Below, piece after piece: positions 1 to 11,183 of a stretch of 64,000 bases of DNA. The notes under the pieces are model-generated. The model made no database searches. It was given only the letters and a program-made list of their open reading frames with translations, and was not told where the DNA came from. Positions within the stretch are counted from its first letter, which is position 1. Each line of letters opens with the position of its first letter. The position numbers and the translations under genes were made by a program. Origin of the DNA: Punctularia strigosozonata HHB-11173 SS5 (Eukaryota > Basidiomycota > Agaricomycetes > Corticiales > Punctulariaceae); assembly GCF_000264995.1 (NCBI RefSeq), contig NW_006767451.1, forward strand, positions 304,502-368,501. Reading direction: 5' to 3'.

Positions 1-835
1 GCCGGCTGGCGCGCACGGCCTGGCGGGCTTTGACGGCCATGTTGATGCTCGTGTTCAGCGTCTGCTGCCAGGGCGCGAGGAAGGCCTGCTGGATCGCGCC
101 GTCCTGCTGCACGCGCGCGTCGGCGATCTTGTCCCACGCGCCGGCGTACGCCGCGAGCGCGCGCAGGAGGCGGTCGGATTCGGGGAGGGGGGAGACGGCT
201 TGGAGGGCGGCGCCGGCTTGGGTGGCGGCGCGGCCGAGGGCGTGCGGGAGCGTCTTGTGCTGGTGCGCGGGAGGGGTGGTCGGGGCGGGCGCGGGGAGGT
301 TGGTGCCTTTGAGGTTGGCGGCGGCGAAGTTGGTGAGGTTGGCGCCGATGGTGGTGGAGAGCTCGGCGAGGGACTCTTGGATCTGGGTCGGGTAGTCGTA
401 GGACTCGAAGGCGTAGACGTTCGTGATTCTGGATGTGTTTTTTCGGGGGGCGTGGGCTCTCAGCGAACGGCTGGGATACGGAGACGGAGATAGGACTGAC
501 TTTAGGAGGGCGACGTGCGCCTGGCGCAGCGCGTCCACGCGCGCCTCGAGGTCTTTGTACTCTGCGGCGCGAAAGGCGATGTGTTTCAGTCATTGCGAGG
601 GCGGCGTATACGGTGATGAGAGTGCGACGAGACGAGGCGCGCGCGTACCTTGGGGAAGCTCGGTGATCTCGTCGGGCGCGACCTGGCCGAGACGCTCGCG
701 CGTCGCCTGCACGCTGCTCTGGAAGCCCTTGCTGAGCTTGTTCGCGCTCTCGCCGAGGTTGAGGCCCTGGAGCGCCGTCGCCGCGTTCGTCCCGAGCCCG
801 GTGAAGCTCGACTGCAGTTTTGTCCAGCCAGACAT
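1..835 (-). CDS. BAR-domain protein, Gvp36-like (5' part, runs off left edge)
   Basis: Partial gene read leftwards. Exons 835-649, 561-501 and 429-1 join in frame with GT-AG introns. The start ATG at 833-835 gives MSGWTKLQSSFTGLG, and the chain continues through EYKDLEARVDALRQAH and NVYAFESYDYPTQIQ, a pattern I know from fungal BAR-domain proteins of the Gvp36 type. BAR domains form curved helical dimers that bind membranes, and Gvp36 is a Golgi/endocytic protein in yeast. The visible part (about 225 residues) is mostly alpha-helical with an Ala/Pro-rich insert near residue 120. The 3' end lies outside the window. An open frame upstream of the chosen ATG reaches 1063, but its Pro/Ser-rich sequence does not look like the family. 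The gene is divergent from PUP1. Family call fairly sure; role by homology. Confidence 0.82.
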
Positions 836-1189
836 CGTGTTCGAAGATCGAGGATGGGTTGTTGTGGTGGAGGAGGACGAAGGAGGACGAGGAGGAGGAG
901 AGGTCGCTGCGGTCGACGGTGACGACTGTCCGGGCTGCGCGATAAACGCGGTGCAGCGGGACCCCGGCGGGGCAGATGGTGGCGGTGTCACCCCCTTTCG
1001 GGGTCCTGGACGCGCGTCCGAAGGTATGTACGCGTCACTTGCGACGGGGCGAGCGTAGAGCATACATTCTGCCTTTGAGTCCTTTTGGTCTTTCCGATCG
1101 ACCGCCCCTCGTCGCCTGCGCCCTCTTCGACGCTTTACTACTCACAACGATCTCCATCTCAAACGACGGCGACGACGACGACGACGATC
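836..1189. promoter_or_regulatory. Shared divergent promoter between BAR gene and PUP1
   Basis: 354 bp separate two divergent start codons. The PUP1 side is pyrimidine-rich and ends in a GAC triplet run (about 1164-1187) directly before its ATG. I see no clear TATA box. A shared control region is inferred from the geometry only. Confidence 0.4.
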
Positions 1190-2399
1190 ATGGCGGCTTC
1201 CACCTCGCACTTCCGCGGCGCCGGCTTCGACTTTTCGAACAGCGTGCGGAACACGTACCTCGAGCAGAAGGGGATGCCGCTGCCCAAGGCGACGAGCACG
1301 GGTACGACCATCGTCGGCTGCGTGTTTAGGGACGGTATCGTCCTCGGCGCCGACACGCGCGCGACCGAGGGCCCCATCGTCGCCGACAAGAACTGCGAGA
1401 AGGTATCGGATTCGCCCTCCCCCCCCCCCTTCCTCGGTCGCTTTAGAGAGAGAAAAAGGAAGGCTGACGATTGGCTCACGCTCCTAGATCCACTACATCG
1501 CGGACCACATACGGTGCTGCGGCGCCGGCACCGCGGCCGACACCGAGTTCACGACGCAGCTCATCGCGTCCAACATCCAGCTGCACGCTCTCTCGACCGG
1601 GCGCAAGCCGCGGGTCGTGACCGCGATGACGATGCTCAAGCAGATGCTCTTCCGGTGCGTGCTTTCGTTTTTTGTCCCTCCGACACCTCCCACGCTCGGG
1701 CTGACGGACGGACGGCGGGACGTGGCACGAAACAGGTACCAAGGGCACGTCGGCGCCGCGCTCGTGCTCGGCGGCGTGGACGCGACGGGCGCGCACCTGT
1801 TCACGATCCACCCGCACGGCTCGACGGACAAGCTGCCGTACGTGACCATGGGCTCGGGCTCGCTCGCGGCCATGGCCGTGTTCGAGAGCGGCTGGAAGCC
1901 CGATATGAGCGTGAGCGCCTCCCCCTTCCATCCTCCCCCCCCCTCCTCCTCCTCCTCCGCCTATTCCTCTTGCCCCCCGATCCGGACTGACACGTTGTGT
2001 ATTCTTGGACGAACGATACAGCGAGAAGAAGCGCTGCACCTCGTCACCGCCGCCATCTCCGCCGGTATCTTCAACGACCTCGGCTCGGGCTCGAACGTCG
2101 ACGCCTGCGTCATCACCGCGTACGTTTTTTTCTTTCTTCGTTCCTTCCCCTCCCCCATCTCCTCCTCCCGCTCGCACCTCACCTATACGTCATACATGAA
2201 TAACGCGACCGTTTGCAGGAACAACACGGAGATGCTGCGCAACTTTGTCAAGCCGAACGAGCGCGAGGCGAAGGAGCGCAGCTACCGCTTCCGGCGCGGG
2301 ACGACGGCGTGGAAGAAGGAGGAGATCAAGAAGCTGGTCGTGAGCGAGGAGGTGACGCCGATCGCGGCGCGGCCGGGCGAGGCGATGGACACGGATTGA
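1190..2399 (+). CDS. PUP1: 20S proteasome subunit beta-2 (beta type 7)
   Basis: Five exons, 1190-1402, 1488-1654, 1736-1910, 2022-2119 and 2219-2399, join in frame to 277 residues, the same size as animal PSMB7. This is the trypsin-like catalytic subunit of the 20S proteasome core. The propeptide ends at Gly38 and the catalytic Thr39 starts the TTIVG motif, exposed by self-processing. GADTRATEG and the NVQLH-like segment [18 protein letters not shown] are family hallmarks, and [12 protein letters not shown] is the GSGS block. The C-terminal arm, which wraps the neighbouring beta-3 in known structures, ends in EAMDTD. All introns are short with GT-AG ends. The nucleus/cytosol location is known for the family. 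Very sure. Confidence 0.97.
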
Positions 2400-3011
2400 G
2401 ATCCGAGAAATGTACAGGGTATCTCTCCTCGTCGTCGTCGTCGTTGTCGGTGTAGGATGTGATGTCTTTTTTTCGTTTGTCGTCGACTCCGTTCTTTTTT
2501 CTTCTTGCGGTGATGAAATAAGGGATGCGTGGATGCTCTGCGCGTCGACGGTGGTAAAGCAAGCACCGCTTGATCACGATAAGATGCTCGAAGCGTCGAT
2601 CCCTCTCATGCACAACTCCTCTCGACGTATGCAACCAATGTAGTTTGCCTCTGACCCTATCCTGTTATCTTCGAATCATGGCCTATACGTCCATCCTATG
2701 TAACGAGCAGCGATCGACGACGGTAACGCTGGAGCTCCGTGCCGGCGTCCGGGACGGGTGCTCATCTCCGTGCTGCCATGTGTGCCTGATCCGCCGTGAT
2801 TGTCGGCGTCGTGCCATATGAGGGCCAGCCTCCTCCCCGCTCCGCGTTAACGTCCTCTCTCGGCTCGGATCTTGCAGCCGTGACATAAACAGCACCGCGA
2901 CTCGAACGCCCAACGGGTCTTCCGGCGCACCGACACCGACACCGACACCAACGACCACGTATCGAAACACCATACGAACATCGTTTTCCTCGACTACAGC
3001 TAAACCAACCC
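2400..3011. other. Intergenic, PUP1 3' UTR and promoter of the lysine gene
   Basis: About 610 bp with no convincing gene. It starts with CGT-repeat sequence just after the PUP1 stop and ends in an ACC/GAC-rich stretch (2925-2960). Open frames on both strands lack coding character. Confidence 0.5.
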
Positions 3012-6000
3012 ATGACACTGCACAAACACGCGCGCAAGCTCGACGCGACCCTCCGCCGGTCGCTGTCGACGCCGGCGCGCGTCACCGTCGGCCTGCGGCG
3101 CGAAGACCCGTCGCGCGTCTGGGAGCGCCGCTGCCCGCTCACGCCCGCCGCCGTGCGCGAGCTCGTGCACGAGCACGGTGCGCGCGTGCTCGTCCAGCCC
3201 TGCGAGCGGCGCGTGTTCGACGCGCAGGAGTTCGTCGAGGTGCGCCCCGCTCTCCGCTCACCGCTCACCGCTCTCCCCCACAACCCCCCCCCGGCCACCC
3301 GCGTGCTTTTGATCGTGAGGCTGACGCGCGCCCGGTTTATGGGACAGGCGGGCGCGGAGATACACCCGACGCTGGCGCCGGCGCACGTCGTGCTCGGGAT
3401 CAAGGAGCCCCCGCTGCACGAGCTCCGCACGGACCCCGTCCCGTCCCCGTCCCCGTCTTCGTCCCCGTCTCAGCTCGTGCCCCGCACGCAGCTCATGTTC
3501 TCCCACACGACCAAAGGCCAGCCGTACAACATGCCGCTGCTCTCCCGGTTCCTCGCGGGACACCCCGGCACCCGTACGTTTCATCCGCTTCCCCCTCCCC
3601 CCACACGCTCCGTCACGGCAATCGGCGCTGACGGGTTCCTTACTGCGTACAGCCGACCACGATCCAAGGCTGCTCGCGCGTCTGGTCGACTACGAGCTCC
3701 TCACGGACGCGGAGGGGAAACGCACCGTCGGATTCGGGTGGTTCGCAGGAGGTGAACGATAGCCCTCGCCTTGCCTTGGTATACTCTCGTGCCGTTTTTT
3801 TGTTCTCATCCGACTTGTGTTGCGCAGTGGCCGGCGCGCTCGAATCGCTCTCCGCGCTCGCCCAGGCGCACCTCCATCTCGGCGTCGCGAGCCCCTTCCT
3901 CGTACGTCGCGCGCCCCTCCTCGCTACCTTCCCTTCCCCCCCCCCCACCGGTCCCTTCTTTTCCTTCTCCTCCCTCCCGATCCGCCCTCCACCCCCTCCA
4001 TCCCGTCCAGCGGCGCTGACGTCTCCAACTCATGCAGTACACCCCCCGCCCGCACACGCAACCCGACATCCCGGCTCTCCGCGCCTCGCTCCGCGCGATC
4101 GGCGCGCGCATCGCGGCGCGCGGCACGCCGCCGAGCATGGGCCCGTTCGTCGTCTGCGTCACCGGGTAGCCCTTTCTCTCTCGCTTTTTTCCCATCGTCC
4201 CTCATCGGAAAATCTTTTTCCACCCGCAGGAACGGCCAGGTCGCGCAAGGCTGCCTCTCCATCCTCTCCGAGCTCCCCATCGAACGCGTCCCCGCCTCGC
4301 GTCTCCCCGCGCTCGTCTCCGATCCCTGTACGTCCACATCCGTCCGTTCTACTACCCCCCCCCCGCCACACACACACACCCGTCTCCTTTTTATCTTCTT
4401 AAATGATAAATAATAAGTGGAGGGAGCTCATGCCGCGCCACCAGCAACCGACCTCCGCAAGATCTACCTCGTCCACGCGCAACCGGCGGACTACCTCTCC
4501 AGCTCCGTCTCCAGCTCCGTCTCCGTCTCCAGCTCCGTCCCTAGCTCGGGGTCCGGGTCCTATTCCCGCGCCGCGTACTACGCCGACCCGTCCGCGTTCC
4601 GGTCCGACTTCCACGCCCGCATCGCGCCCTACGCCACGCTGCTCCTGAACGGCGTCGGATGGGCGCCCGGCAGCCCGCGGCTGATGAGCACCGCGCAGCT
4701 CGTCGACGCGCTGCGCCGCGCTGGAGCGCTCGGGCAGCCGGGCAGGCTGGGCGTCGTGGGCGACATCAGCTGCGATATCGAGGTGAGAGAGAGAGAAAAT
4801 CCATCGCCTTTTCCCCCCTCCCCCTCCCCCCTCTTTCGCCTCCACCCGCGCGCGGCCTTTTATATATTTATTTTACCCTAATCCGATTTTCCTACCCCTT
4901 TTATTATCATTTGCTAATGTAGGTTGGTTTTTATTTTATTTTATTTTCATAGGGCGGCTTGGAGTTTCTGACGCGGCCGTCGACGCTGTCCGCGCCGTTT
5001 TATACGCTGGCGCACCCCGCGGTGCCGGCGGGATTGCCGCCGGTGACGATGATGGCGGTCGATATCCTGCCCGCCGCACTGCCGCTCGACGCGTCGGCAC
5101 ACTTTTCGGGCGTGCTCATGCCGTACTTGCGCGCCGTCGTGCGGGGGTATCGCGGCGAGGGAGGGCTGGGGGAGGAGGAGGCGGAGAGGGAGGAGGCGTT
5201 GGAAAGGGCGACGGTGGCGAGGGGGGGAGGGTTGGAGGAGAGGCATCGGTGGCTTGGGGAGGGGGTGGGGGTGTGGAGGAGGAGCGTGGGTGGGAGCGGG
5301 GATAGCGTGGGCGTGGGTGTGGGTGTTGCTGGGGAGAGCGTGAGGAAGGAGGGGAGGAGGGGAGGGGCGGAGAGGAAGAAGAGGGTGTTGATGTTGGGGA
5401 GTGGGATGGTTGCCGGACCGGCGGTGCACGAGCTGTGTACGGACCGCCGCGTGGAGCTCGTTGTCGGTGAGTTGCGCTTTCCGCTACCTGGTGGACGGTG
5501 GTCGTATTGACCGACGTTTCGTGCGGATTGTAGCGAGCAACGTTGCGGCGGAGGTCGAGCGGTTGACGAAGCGACACGAGAACGCGAAGGGGATCGTCGT
5601 CGACATGAATGACAGAGAGCGCATCGGGAGGCTCGTTGCGGAAGCGGACGTCGTCGTCAGGTGCGTTGCGTTCGCTCTCCAGTCGCTCGCTGTCCGGTAC
5701 CGACCTTGTGGATTTGCGTCCAGCTTGCTTCCGGTCCCGTTCCACCCGTCCGTCGCCCAGCTCTGCATCGAACACCGAACGCACCTCGTCACCGCCTCAT
5801 ATATATCGCCCCAGATGCGCGACCTTCACGAACAGTGGCGTCTCACCTCCCTTTTTATTTTCTGTCCAGTCCACGGCTGACTCTCGTACAGGGCCGCGGC
5901 TGCGGACGTGTTGCTCCTGAACGAGATCGGGCTCGACCCCGGAATCGACCACTGCTCCGCCATCAAGCTCTGCAACGAGATACGAGCGCGGGGGCAGCGC

Positions 6001-7144
6001 GTGACGTCCTTCGTCTCCTTCTGCGGCGGTCTGCCGGCGCCCGAGAACGCGGACGTGCCGCTCGGGTACAAGTTCAGCTGGAGCCCGCGCGGCGTGCTCG
6101 CGGCGGCGCTCAACGGCGCGTCGTTCAAGCTCGACGGGCATGTGAGCTCTCCATTCTGCTCTCTTCCCGGAATGGGGCGATGCTGACGAGGAGCGGCATC
6201 CAGATGCGCGAGGTCCCGGAGAGGGAGGTGCTGAAGCGCCACTTTGCGGACGTGCCGGTGTCGAACACGTTAAGGCTCGAGGGGATCGCGAATAGGAACA
6301 GTCTCAACTACGTCGACGAATATCCTGTCGGTACCCTTGACAATCTACGGACGCTGCTTCGCGGCACTCTGAGGTGAATTCTCATCAATTCATGCCTTCG
6401 CTCTTCTGTTCACGATACCTTCGTAGATATCCTGGGTACTGCGACCTCCTACAGTCCTTTAAAGACATCGGCCTCCTCGACACCGAGAAGACGCTCGTCC
6501 TCGACCACTGGAGCTCGCTCGCGCGGCAAGCCCTCCAGACGAAGCTGGCGCACACCATTCGGGAGAACGACCCGGCCTCGCTGATCTCTGCCATCGGTGA
6601 CGCCGTCGACGCGCGCCACACGGAACCGCTGCTCGACGCGCTGGACTGGCTGTCCATGGCGCCCGGGCTGAGGACGCCCCCGTCCTCGGCGGCGGACGAG
6701 GCGAACGAGCTCCCGCCGCTCCCCCGCTCGCCCCGCGCGCCGATCGACCTCCTCGCGACGCTCCTCGCGCACAAGCTCCGGCTCGAGCCGACGGAGCGCG
6801 ACGTTGTCGTCCTCGCGCACGAGGTGGGCGCCCGGTCCGGGTTCGGTGCCGGCGAGGGCCCGCTGGACCGCGCGGGCGAGGACGTGTACGCGTCGTCGTT
6901 GACGGTGTACGGCACGCCCGGGGAGTCGGCGATGTCGCGGTGCGTGGGATTGCCGGTCGCGTTCGCGGCGCTGGAGGTGGTGAACGGGGCCGTGGGGCTG
7001 AGGGGGGTGCACGGGCCGACGGATCCGGCGGTGTATAACGCGGTGCTGGAGGGGTTGGAGAAGGTCGGGTTGGGGATGAAGGAGACCGTTCGGAAAGAGG
7101 CCGGGTCGAGCGTGGAGAGGACGCTGGCGTCGGAATTTGCGTGA
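3012..7144 (+). CDS. Bifunctional lysine-ketoglutarate reductase / saccharopine dehydrogenase (AASS-like)
   Basis: Thirteen exons join without a frame break: 3012-3239, 3348-3573, 3653-3751, 3828-3901, 4038-4165, 4230-4327, 4445-4782, 4953-5466, 5534-5660, 5724-5834, 5892-6141, 6204-6373 and 6427-7144, giving about 1026 residues (human AASS has 926). The N-terminal half is the LKR domain of the alanine dehydrogenase/PNT fold: VGLRREDPSRVWERR, LTDAEGKRTVGFGWFAG and a dinucleotide loop VCVTGNGQVAQG. The C-terminal half is saccharopine dehydrogenase: VLMLGSGMVAGPAV, LNEIGLDPGIDH, LRGTLRYPGYC. A Gly/Glu-rich linker lies between. The basic N-terminus MTLHKHARKLDATLRRS could be a mitochondrial presequence. 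In animals and plants this fused enzyme degrades lysine; many fungi use separate LYS1 and LYS9 for synthesis. A degradative role is inferred. Confidence 0.93.
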
Positions 7145-7299
7145 GAGGGACGCTTGGGGCAGCGTGGTTGGCATTTGAACAAACGACACAGCGCTGTATC
7201 ATACTACATAGTGGTTGGATGTTTGATCGTAGTGAAAATGTGTTTCTTGTCGCTATGTATGGTCTTCGCGCGCGCCTAACAGGTTTGCCTGACTCCACG
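7145..7299. other. 3' flank of the lysine gene
   Basis: Short AT-richer stretch after the stop codon, probably 3' UTR. Nothing coding seen. Confidence 0.4.
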
Positions 7300-7440
7300 T
7301 CCGTCGCATCATGCAGCTCCCCATACCCCTGACTCCAGGGCTTGCTGTGCAACATTTCGAACTCAGATACCCCACAATACGCATGCTACAAAGATTGTCT
7401 CGCTTATCGGCTGCTCATCCTTCAGTCGAGCAACCATCGT
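7300..7440 (+). pseudogene. Relic of HNH gene 5' end (second copy)
   Basis: About 140 bp match the promoter and first codons of the intact HNH gene near 11110-11260. Shared pieces include CTCCAC(A/G)TCCGTCGCATC upstream and the peptide QYACYKDCLA at about 7372-7401. After that the similarity is lost. No start codon or long frame fits. Together with the relic at 10645-11000 it marks an old copy of the HNH/dynamin pair. Confidence 0.65.
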
Positions 7441-8333
7441 TCCTCACGATTTGACTACCTGTCTCGCTCTGGAGATTTCGTCCGATTCCTTCCTCCGCCC
7501 GCCAAGTGTCGTACCGCGATACCGAGACCGCGTCCCGTGCACGAGCTACGTTTGCCGGGAATCCCCGGAAACACGGTCCTTTGAGTGAAGCGCGACGCAA
7601 CCAGTCATTGCCCCCAAAGTTTCTTTCACCTACGTTGCAGTTGATACCAGCCTTCCAATTCGTTTATCGCCTCGGATCAGATGTCGTTGTCTTTCGTACC
7701 CTCTGGGTGCGCTGTGATATCGTTGAACAGAGTGATGCTTTGTACTAACACTGGAGCATTAGAGCATCCAGGGCATGAATGTAAGGAGTGCAACACTTGT
7801 GCACGTGAGGGAGAGAAAAGGGAGCGCGTAGCGCGCGACGAATCAGTTGAATCCTGTCGTATTGCAAAAGAACTATGCGCTACGATACAAAGTCTTCGCG
7901 TTTATATAGGTGTTGGGTCTTGAGGTGATGTAATTGATTCGTAAGGTTTGCGTCATTCTGTGCAACGAACTGATTATCCGTTACAATGAATCAGGAGCCT
8001 GGGATCAAACATGTTGACCCATGCCATATTCTCAATCCGTTGAAAAGGCCACTTGCGGCAAATTACTGCCCCGAGCAATCTCATAGGCGGTTCAAGTGTC
8101 CACCTGGCCCATGTTCTGTATGCTCGAACAATACGCGAATAAGGCATTCGTCAAGACTACAACGACCAACAAGGGCATAGGTGCGTCACCAACAGAGCGT
8201 ACACGTATTTTGTCTGAGTTGTGTATTCACTTACTTTCACGTCTACTTAATTGCCGTTCCTTCTTCGGAAGCAGGCCCATACCCTGATTTACTCCACTGA
8301 TTGATCACTAGCCTAAACTCGGGACCGCACCGT
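7441..8333. other. No clear gene
   Basis: Nearly 0.9 kb with only short, mixed open frames. It has lower GC than the flanking core genes. I could not link it to any family. Confidence 0.4.
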
Positions 8334-8899
8334 TTAAGCACATCCCGTGGCCCTGTTACTGAGGCACTGGGTTACGCAACCTCCGTTAAGATTGACGTTG
8401 CGCGCCACTCCGGAGACAGCGTTCCCGGCACATTCGTTCTGGACGTCCTGCGCGGCGGTGCACAGGTCAAACTCCGCAAACGCGCCGACATTGGCCGACC
8501 AGCTGATGCAGCACTGGTTTCCGGACGACGACAGGCAGAGGCTCCGCGGGGAGGCAGATACGGAGCCCCCACTATTGCAGACCTGGCCGATGAGCGTGCT
8601 GCACACGGACGCGATGGCCTGGTGGGAGCCGGAGCAGCTGTGGAGGACATCAGTCAGACCGTTTTTGCGGCAACGAGAGTAAATGTTACGAACGTAACGT
8701 CGTTGCTGCCGCACTGGCGGGCCTGAAGAGAGGCCGAGTTAGTCGGGGCATCATCGCCTACGATACCGTAGACGGTGAGGATGCCGTCGGCACCGAGGTC
8801 CTTCGTCGAGATAACGTATGCGTCCTCGTCGCCAACCTCGCGAACGATTGCGGCCATGGCGATGCCAAGGAGTGACATGAAGGCGAGTTGAAGCTTCAT
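8334..8899 (-). CDS. Small secreted cysteine-rich protein
   Basis: Start ATG at 8897-8899 gives MKLQLAFMSLLGIAMAA, a clear signal peptide. The exon runs to about 8690 and joins 8618-8334 in phase 0, giving about 164 residues. The mature part is rich in Cys (at least ten), with one CC pair (GNQCCISW) and the ending GGCVTQCLSNRATGC. It does not fit the eight-Cys hydrophobin pattern, which needs two CC pairs. The N-terminal piece after the signal is acidic and ends QARQC, so a KEX-type cut near ARQ is possible. An earlier donor (GTTACG) or another acceptor would change a few residues. It sits between the two halves of the decayed HNH/dynamin copy. Function unknown; export to wall or medium is inferred. 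Confidence 0.68.
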
Positions 8900-10640
8900 T
8901 TTTACAATTGAATACGTTTCTAGAATAGTTGTCAGATTGGAAACTGAGCTATGCGAGTAGAGAGGGGCGAACATCGGAGGACTCCCGAGTGCTGGAGGTC
9001 CAGGCTGGCTTTCTTGCGCATTGCACCCTTCATTTTATACTGTCCAAGGATCCAGGATTAATCTTTGGAAACGTGAGTTTCAATGCATCCTCGATGATCG
9101 ATGGTTCCTTGATCTCTCACAGAGCGTTGAAAATTTTGTCCCGCCATGCATGACCATGGGTCTAGATCTGATGCACCTTCTCGGCCGTATGAGGTCCTCG
9201 AGCGCCGAGCTGCGGTCTTGTCAGAGGCGATACGGATTGTATGGCACCTTTTGCCGTCCCGAGTAGAACGGCCAGGTGAACAAGCGGATCGACTCGGATC
9301 TGTCCCGTAGGAGTACTCCATAGAAACTACAGTATATCCCTCTTCTTTTCAGTTCCATATCTTGCATTACCTACGCGATACCTGTGTTGGATCGCGTTTG
9401 ACGTTTTCTATGGCATTATAGTCTGTGTAATGTTTATGTCAAGTCGACTATCAGTATCACAGGCTGTAACAGGTTATATGAGTGCGAAAGGGTAGTTGGA
9501 CAGCATACGAGCGTTGTCATAGGCGGATAAAGACAGGTCCTCAAATGTCCCATGGGTTATTTATATGGTAGAATATGGATCATGCGAGCTTCATCCGGAA
9601 GATGTGGCGTTTATCCATGTGCATACGCCCCCGCCGCTACACACGGCTAGTCCAGAATAAGATGGCCCTTGTTGTTACATTGTTGGTGAAGCTCTCAGCA
9701 AGGTGTTTATAGTATATCCGTGGCTGCTTGGTGAACACAAGGTACAGTGAGATAAAATGCAAGTGTCATCATTGCGCCCACCCCTTTTCAACACCCCCCA
9801 TTCCATAGCGACAGGACTCTATACGAGCGGGCTGAATCCCCTCTCCAGAATGGAAGCATATGCGATGTTTGTAAAGATTATATCGTGACGAGACAATGTT
9901 TCCGGAACATAAGACTTGTAGAAAGGACCTCGATGGACTTTGAGGGGGTATTTAAGGGATCATGGAGCTGTACCATATCGCTGCTTTAGAACTATTACTG
10001 GCAACTGCATGGGCATGAACAGAAAGCCGTCCGATCTTAAAGCCATGGTTGATCCACAAGAGTTAAACGAGAGGCCGAGTGACAAATGTGGATCGGTATT
10101 AGATCTCCCGGTATTCGATCTCCCGGAAATAATACTGACACCCTGAACGTGTAACGACATTATCACACACAAACACTTCACCCAAAGATGCCGCCCAGAT
10201 GATGGGAACTTTTCAGGATCTTCACCCAGGATGTTATTTTTGGATGCAATTATGAACGCGAAGAGCGCCGAAGCGAATCTGCAGATCGCGCTATGCATGA
10301 CTGTTGGCTGCGCCAAGGTGGGCCAGAGGCGACTCGGACCATTGTTGAATGTGAGCTGCATTGAAGGTGACGTACTGCGGCGGTATGGTCATTGGCAAAA
10401 GTTCACGCCGCAAAGCAGGCCGGGGGCGGGGGTCACACGAGACTAAGTCTCCATACTTACATCACGTATATCTCGGACATCTCTTTTTGAAACATGCGAT
10501 CACATGCGGATGGAGCCCCCCCCCCCCACTTATCCTCCAGCTTGTGTCTCTGGCTCCAGCACCAGCTCCTGTTCAGGCGATGATAGATTCAAGTTTTGAG
10601 AGCATATAACAGATGATTCTCTGTGAGAAAAGTGGGGATG
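8900..10640. other. Gene-poor stretch
   Basis: 1.7 kb without a convincing gene. Frames at 9940-10146 (+) and 9960-10361 (-) overlap, are short and lack introns or recognisable motifs. A run of about ten C lies near 10517-10528. A short direct repeat of ATCTCCCGGTATTCG-like sequence occurs near 10105-10130. Confidence 0.4.
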
Positions 10641-10790
10641 AGTGATTGCACGAGAGTATCATACTATGGATCTTCTGCCACAGTGTGAAGACGTTCAGGC
10701 AGCGATCCAGATAATAGTACAGTGGAAAGCAGAGATGGATTTTTGACATAATTATCGAATCTGAAAGCCCTCCAGTGCCGCGCAAGAAAA
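10641..10790 (+). pseudogene. Relic of HNH gene 3' end (second copy)
   Basis: The stretch with CGAGAGTATCATAC, then GATCTTCTGCCACAG and GAAGAC, matches the last exon of the intact gene at about 11800-11890, ending in AAGCAGAGATGG in both. Indels and substitutions leave no usable frame. Same strand and order as the intact gene. Confidence 0.7.
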
Positions 10791-10794
10791 AATG

Positions 10795-11000
10795 ACTACT
10801 TACTTCAAAGTCATTGAGCTTGCGCTGGATCTCGGCGAGCCGCCTGCGCTTGTCCTCAGTTCGGAACTCTTCCCCGCTACAATCTGGTTCTCGCTCATGA
10901 GATCCTGGAATCTGACCGAGGCATAGGCAGCGCTATAGTCAAGACCAGCGAAAAGCTCATCCTTCAGGGCGATACTTGCCGTATTTGACTGGGTGAGCCT
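10795..11000 (-). pseudogene. Relic of dynamin C-terminal (GED) exon (second copy)
   Basis: On the minus strand this region matches the last exon of the dynamin-like gene (12448-12681): both share blocks such as GAGCTTGCG, ATCTCGGCGAG, GCTTGTCCTC, GGTTCTCGCTCA and GCGAAAAGCT. It lies at the same place relative to the HNH relic as the real dynamin gene does to the real HNH gene. It has diverged and is much shorter than the parent, so it is a fragment. Confidence 0.72.
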
Positions 11001-11183
11001 TGCCTTCTAGAACCTCTTTCCGCTTCTGTAGCCCAATCACTTTTTCTGGAAAGGCGTGGGTACATATGTCACTTACGTGAGTTAGAAGCGACCACCCTGG
11101 CTTGCTCTCCACATCCGTCGCATCGCCCGATGTAATACCTGTTCCTCAACTCCTGACCAGATTGTACGACGCCAGCGGCTGCG

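Noticed and set aside
10500-10530. C-run near 10517 taken for a telomere-like or structural signal
   Set aside because: A single homopolymer of about ten C; no repeat pattern.
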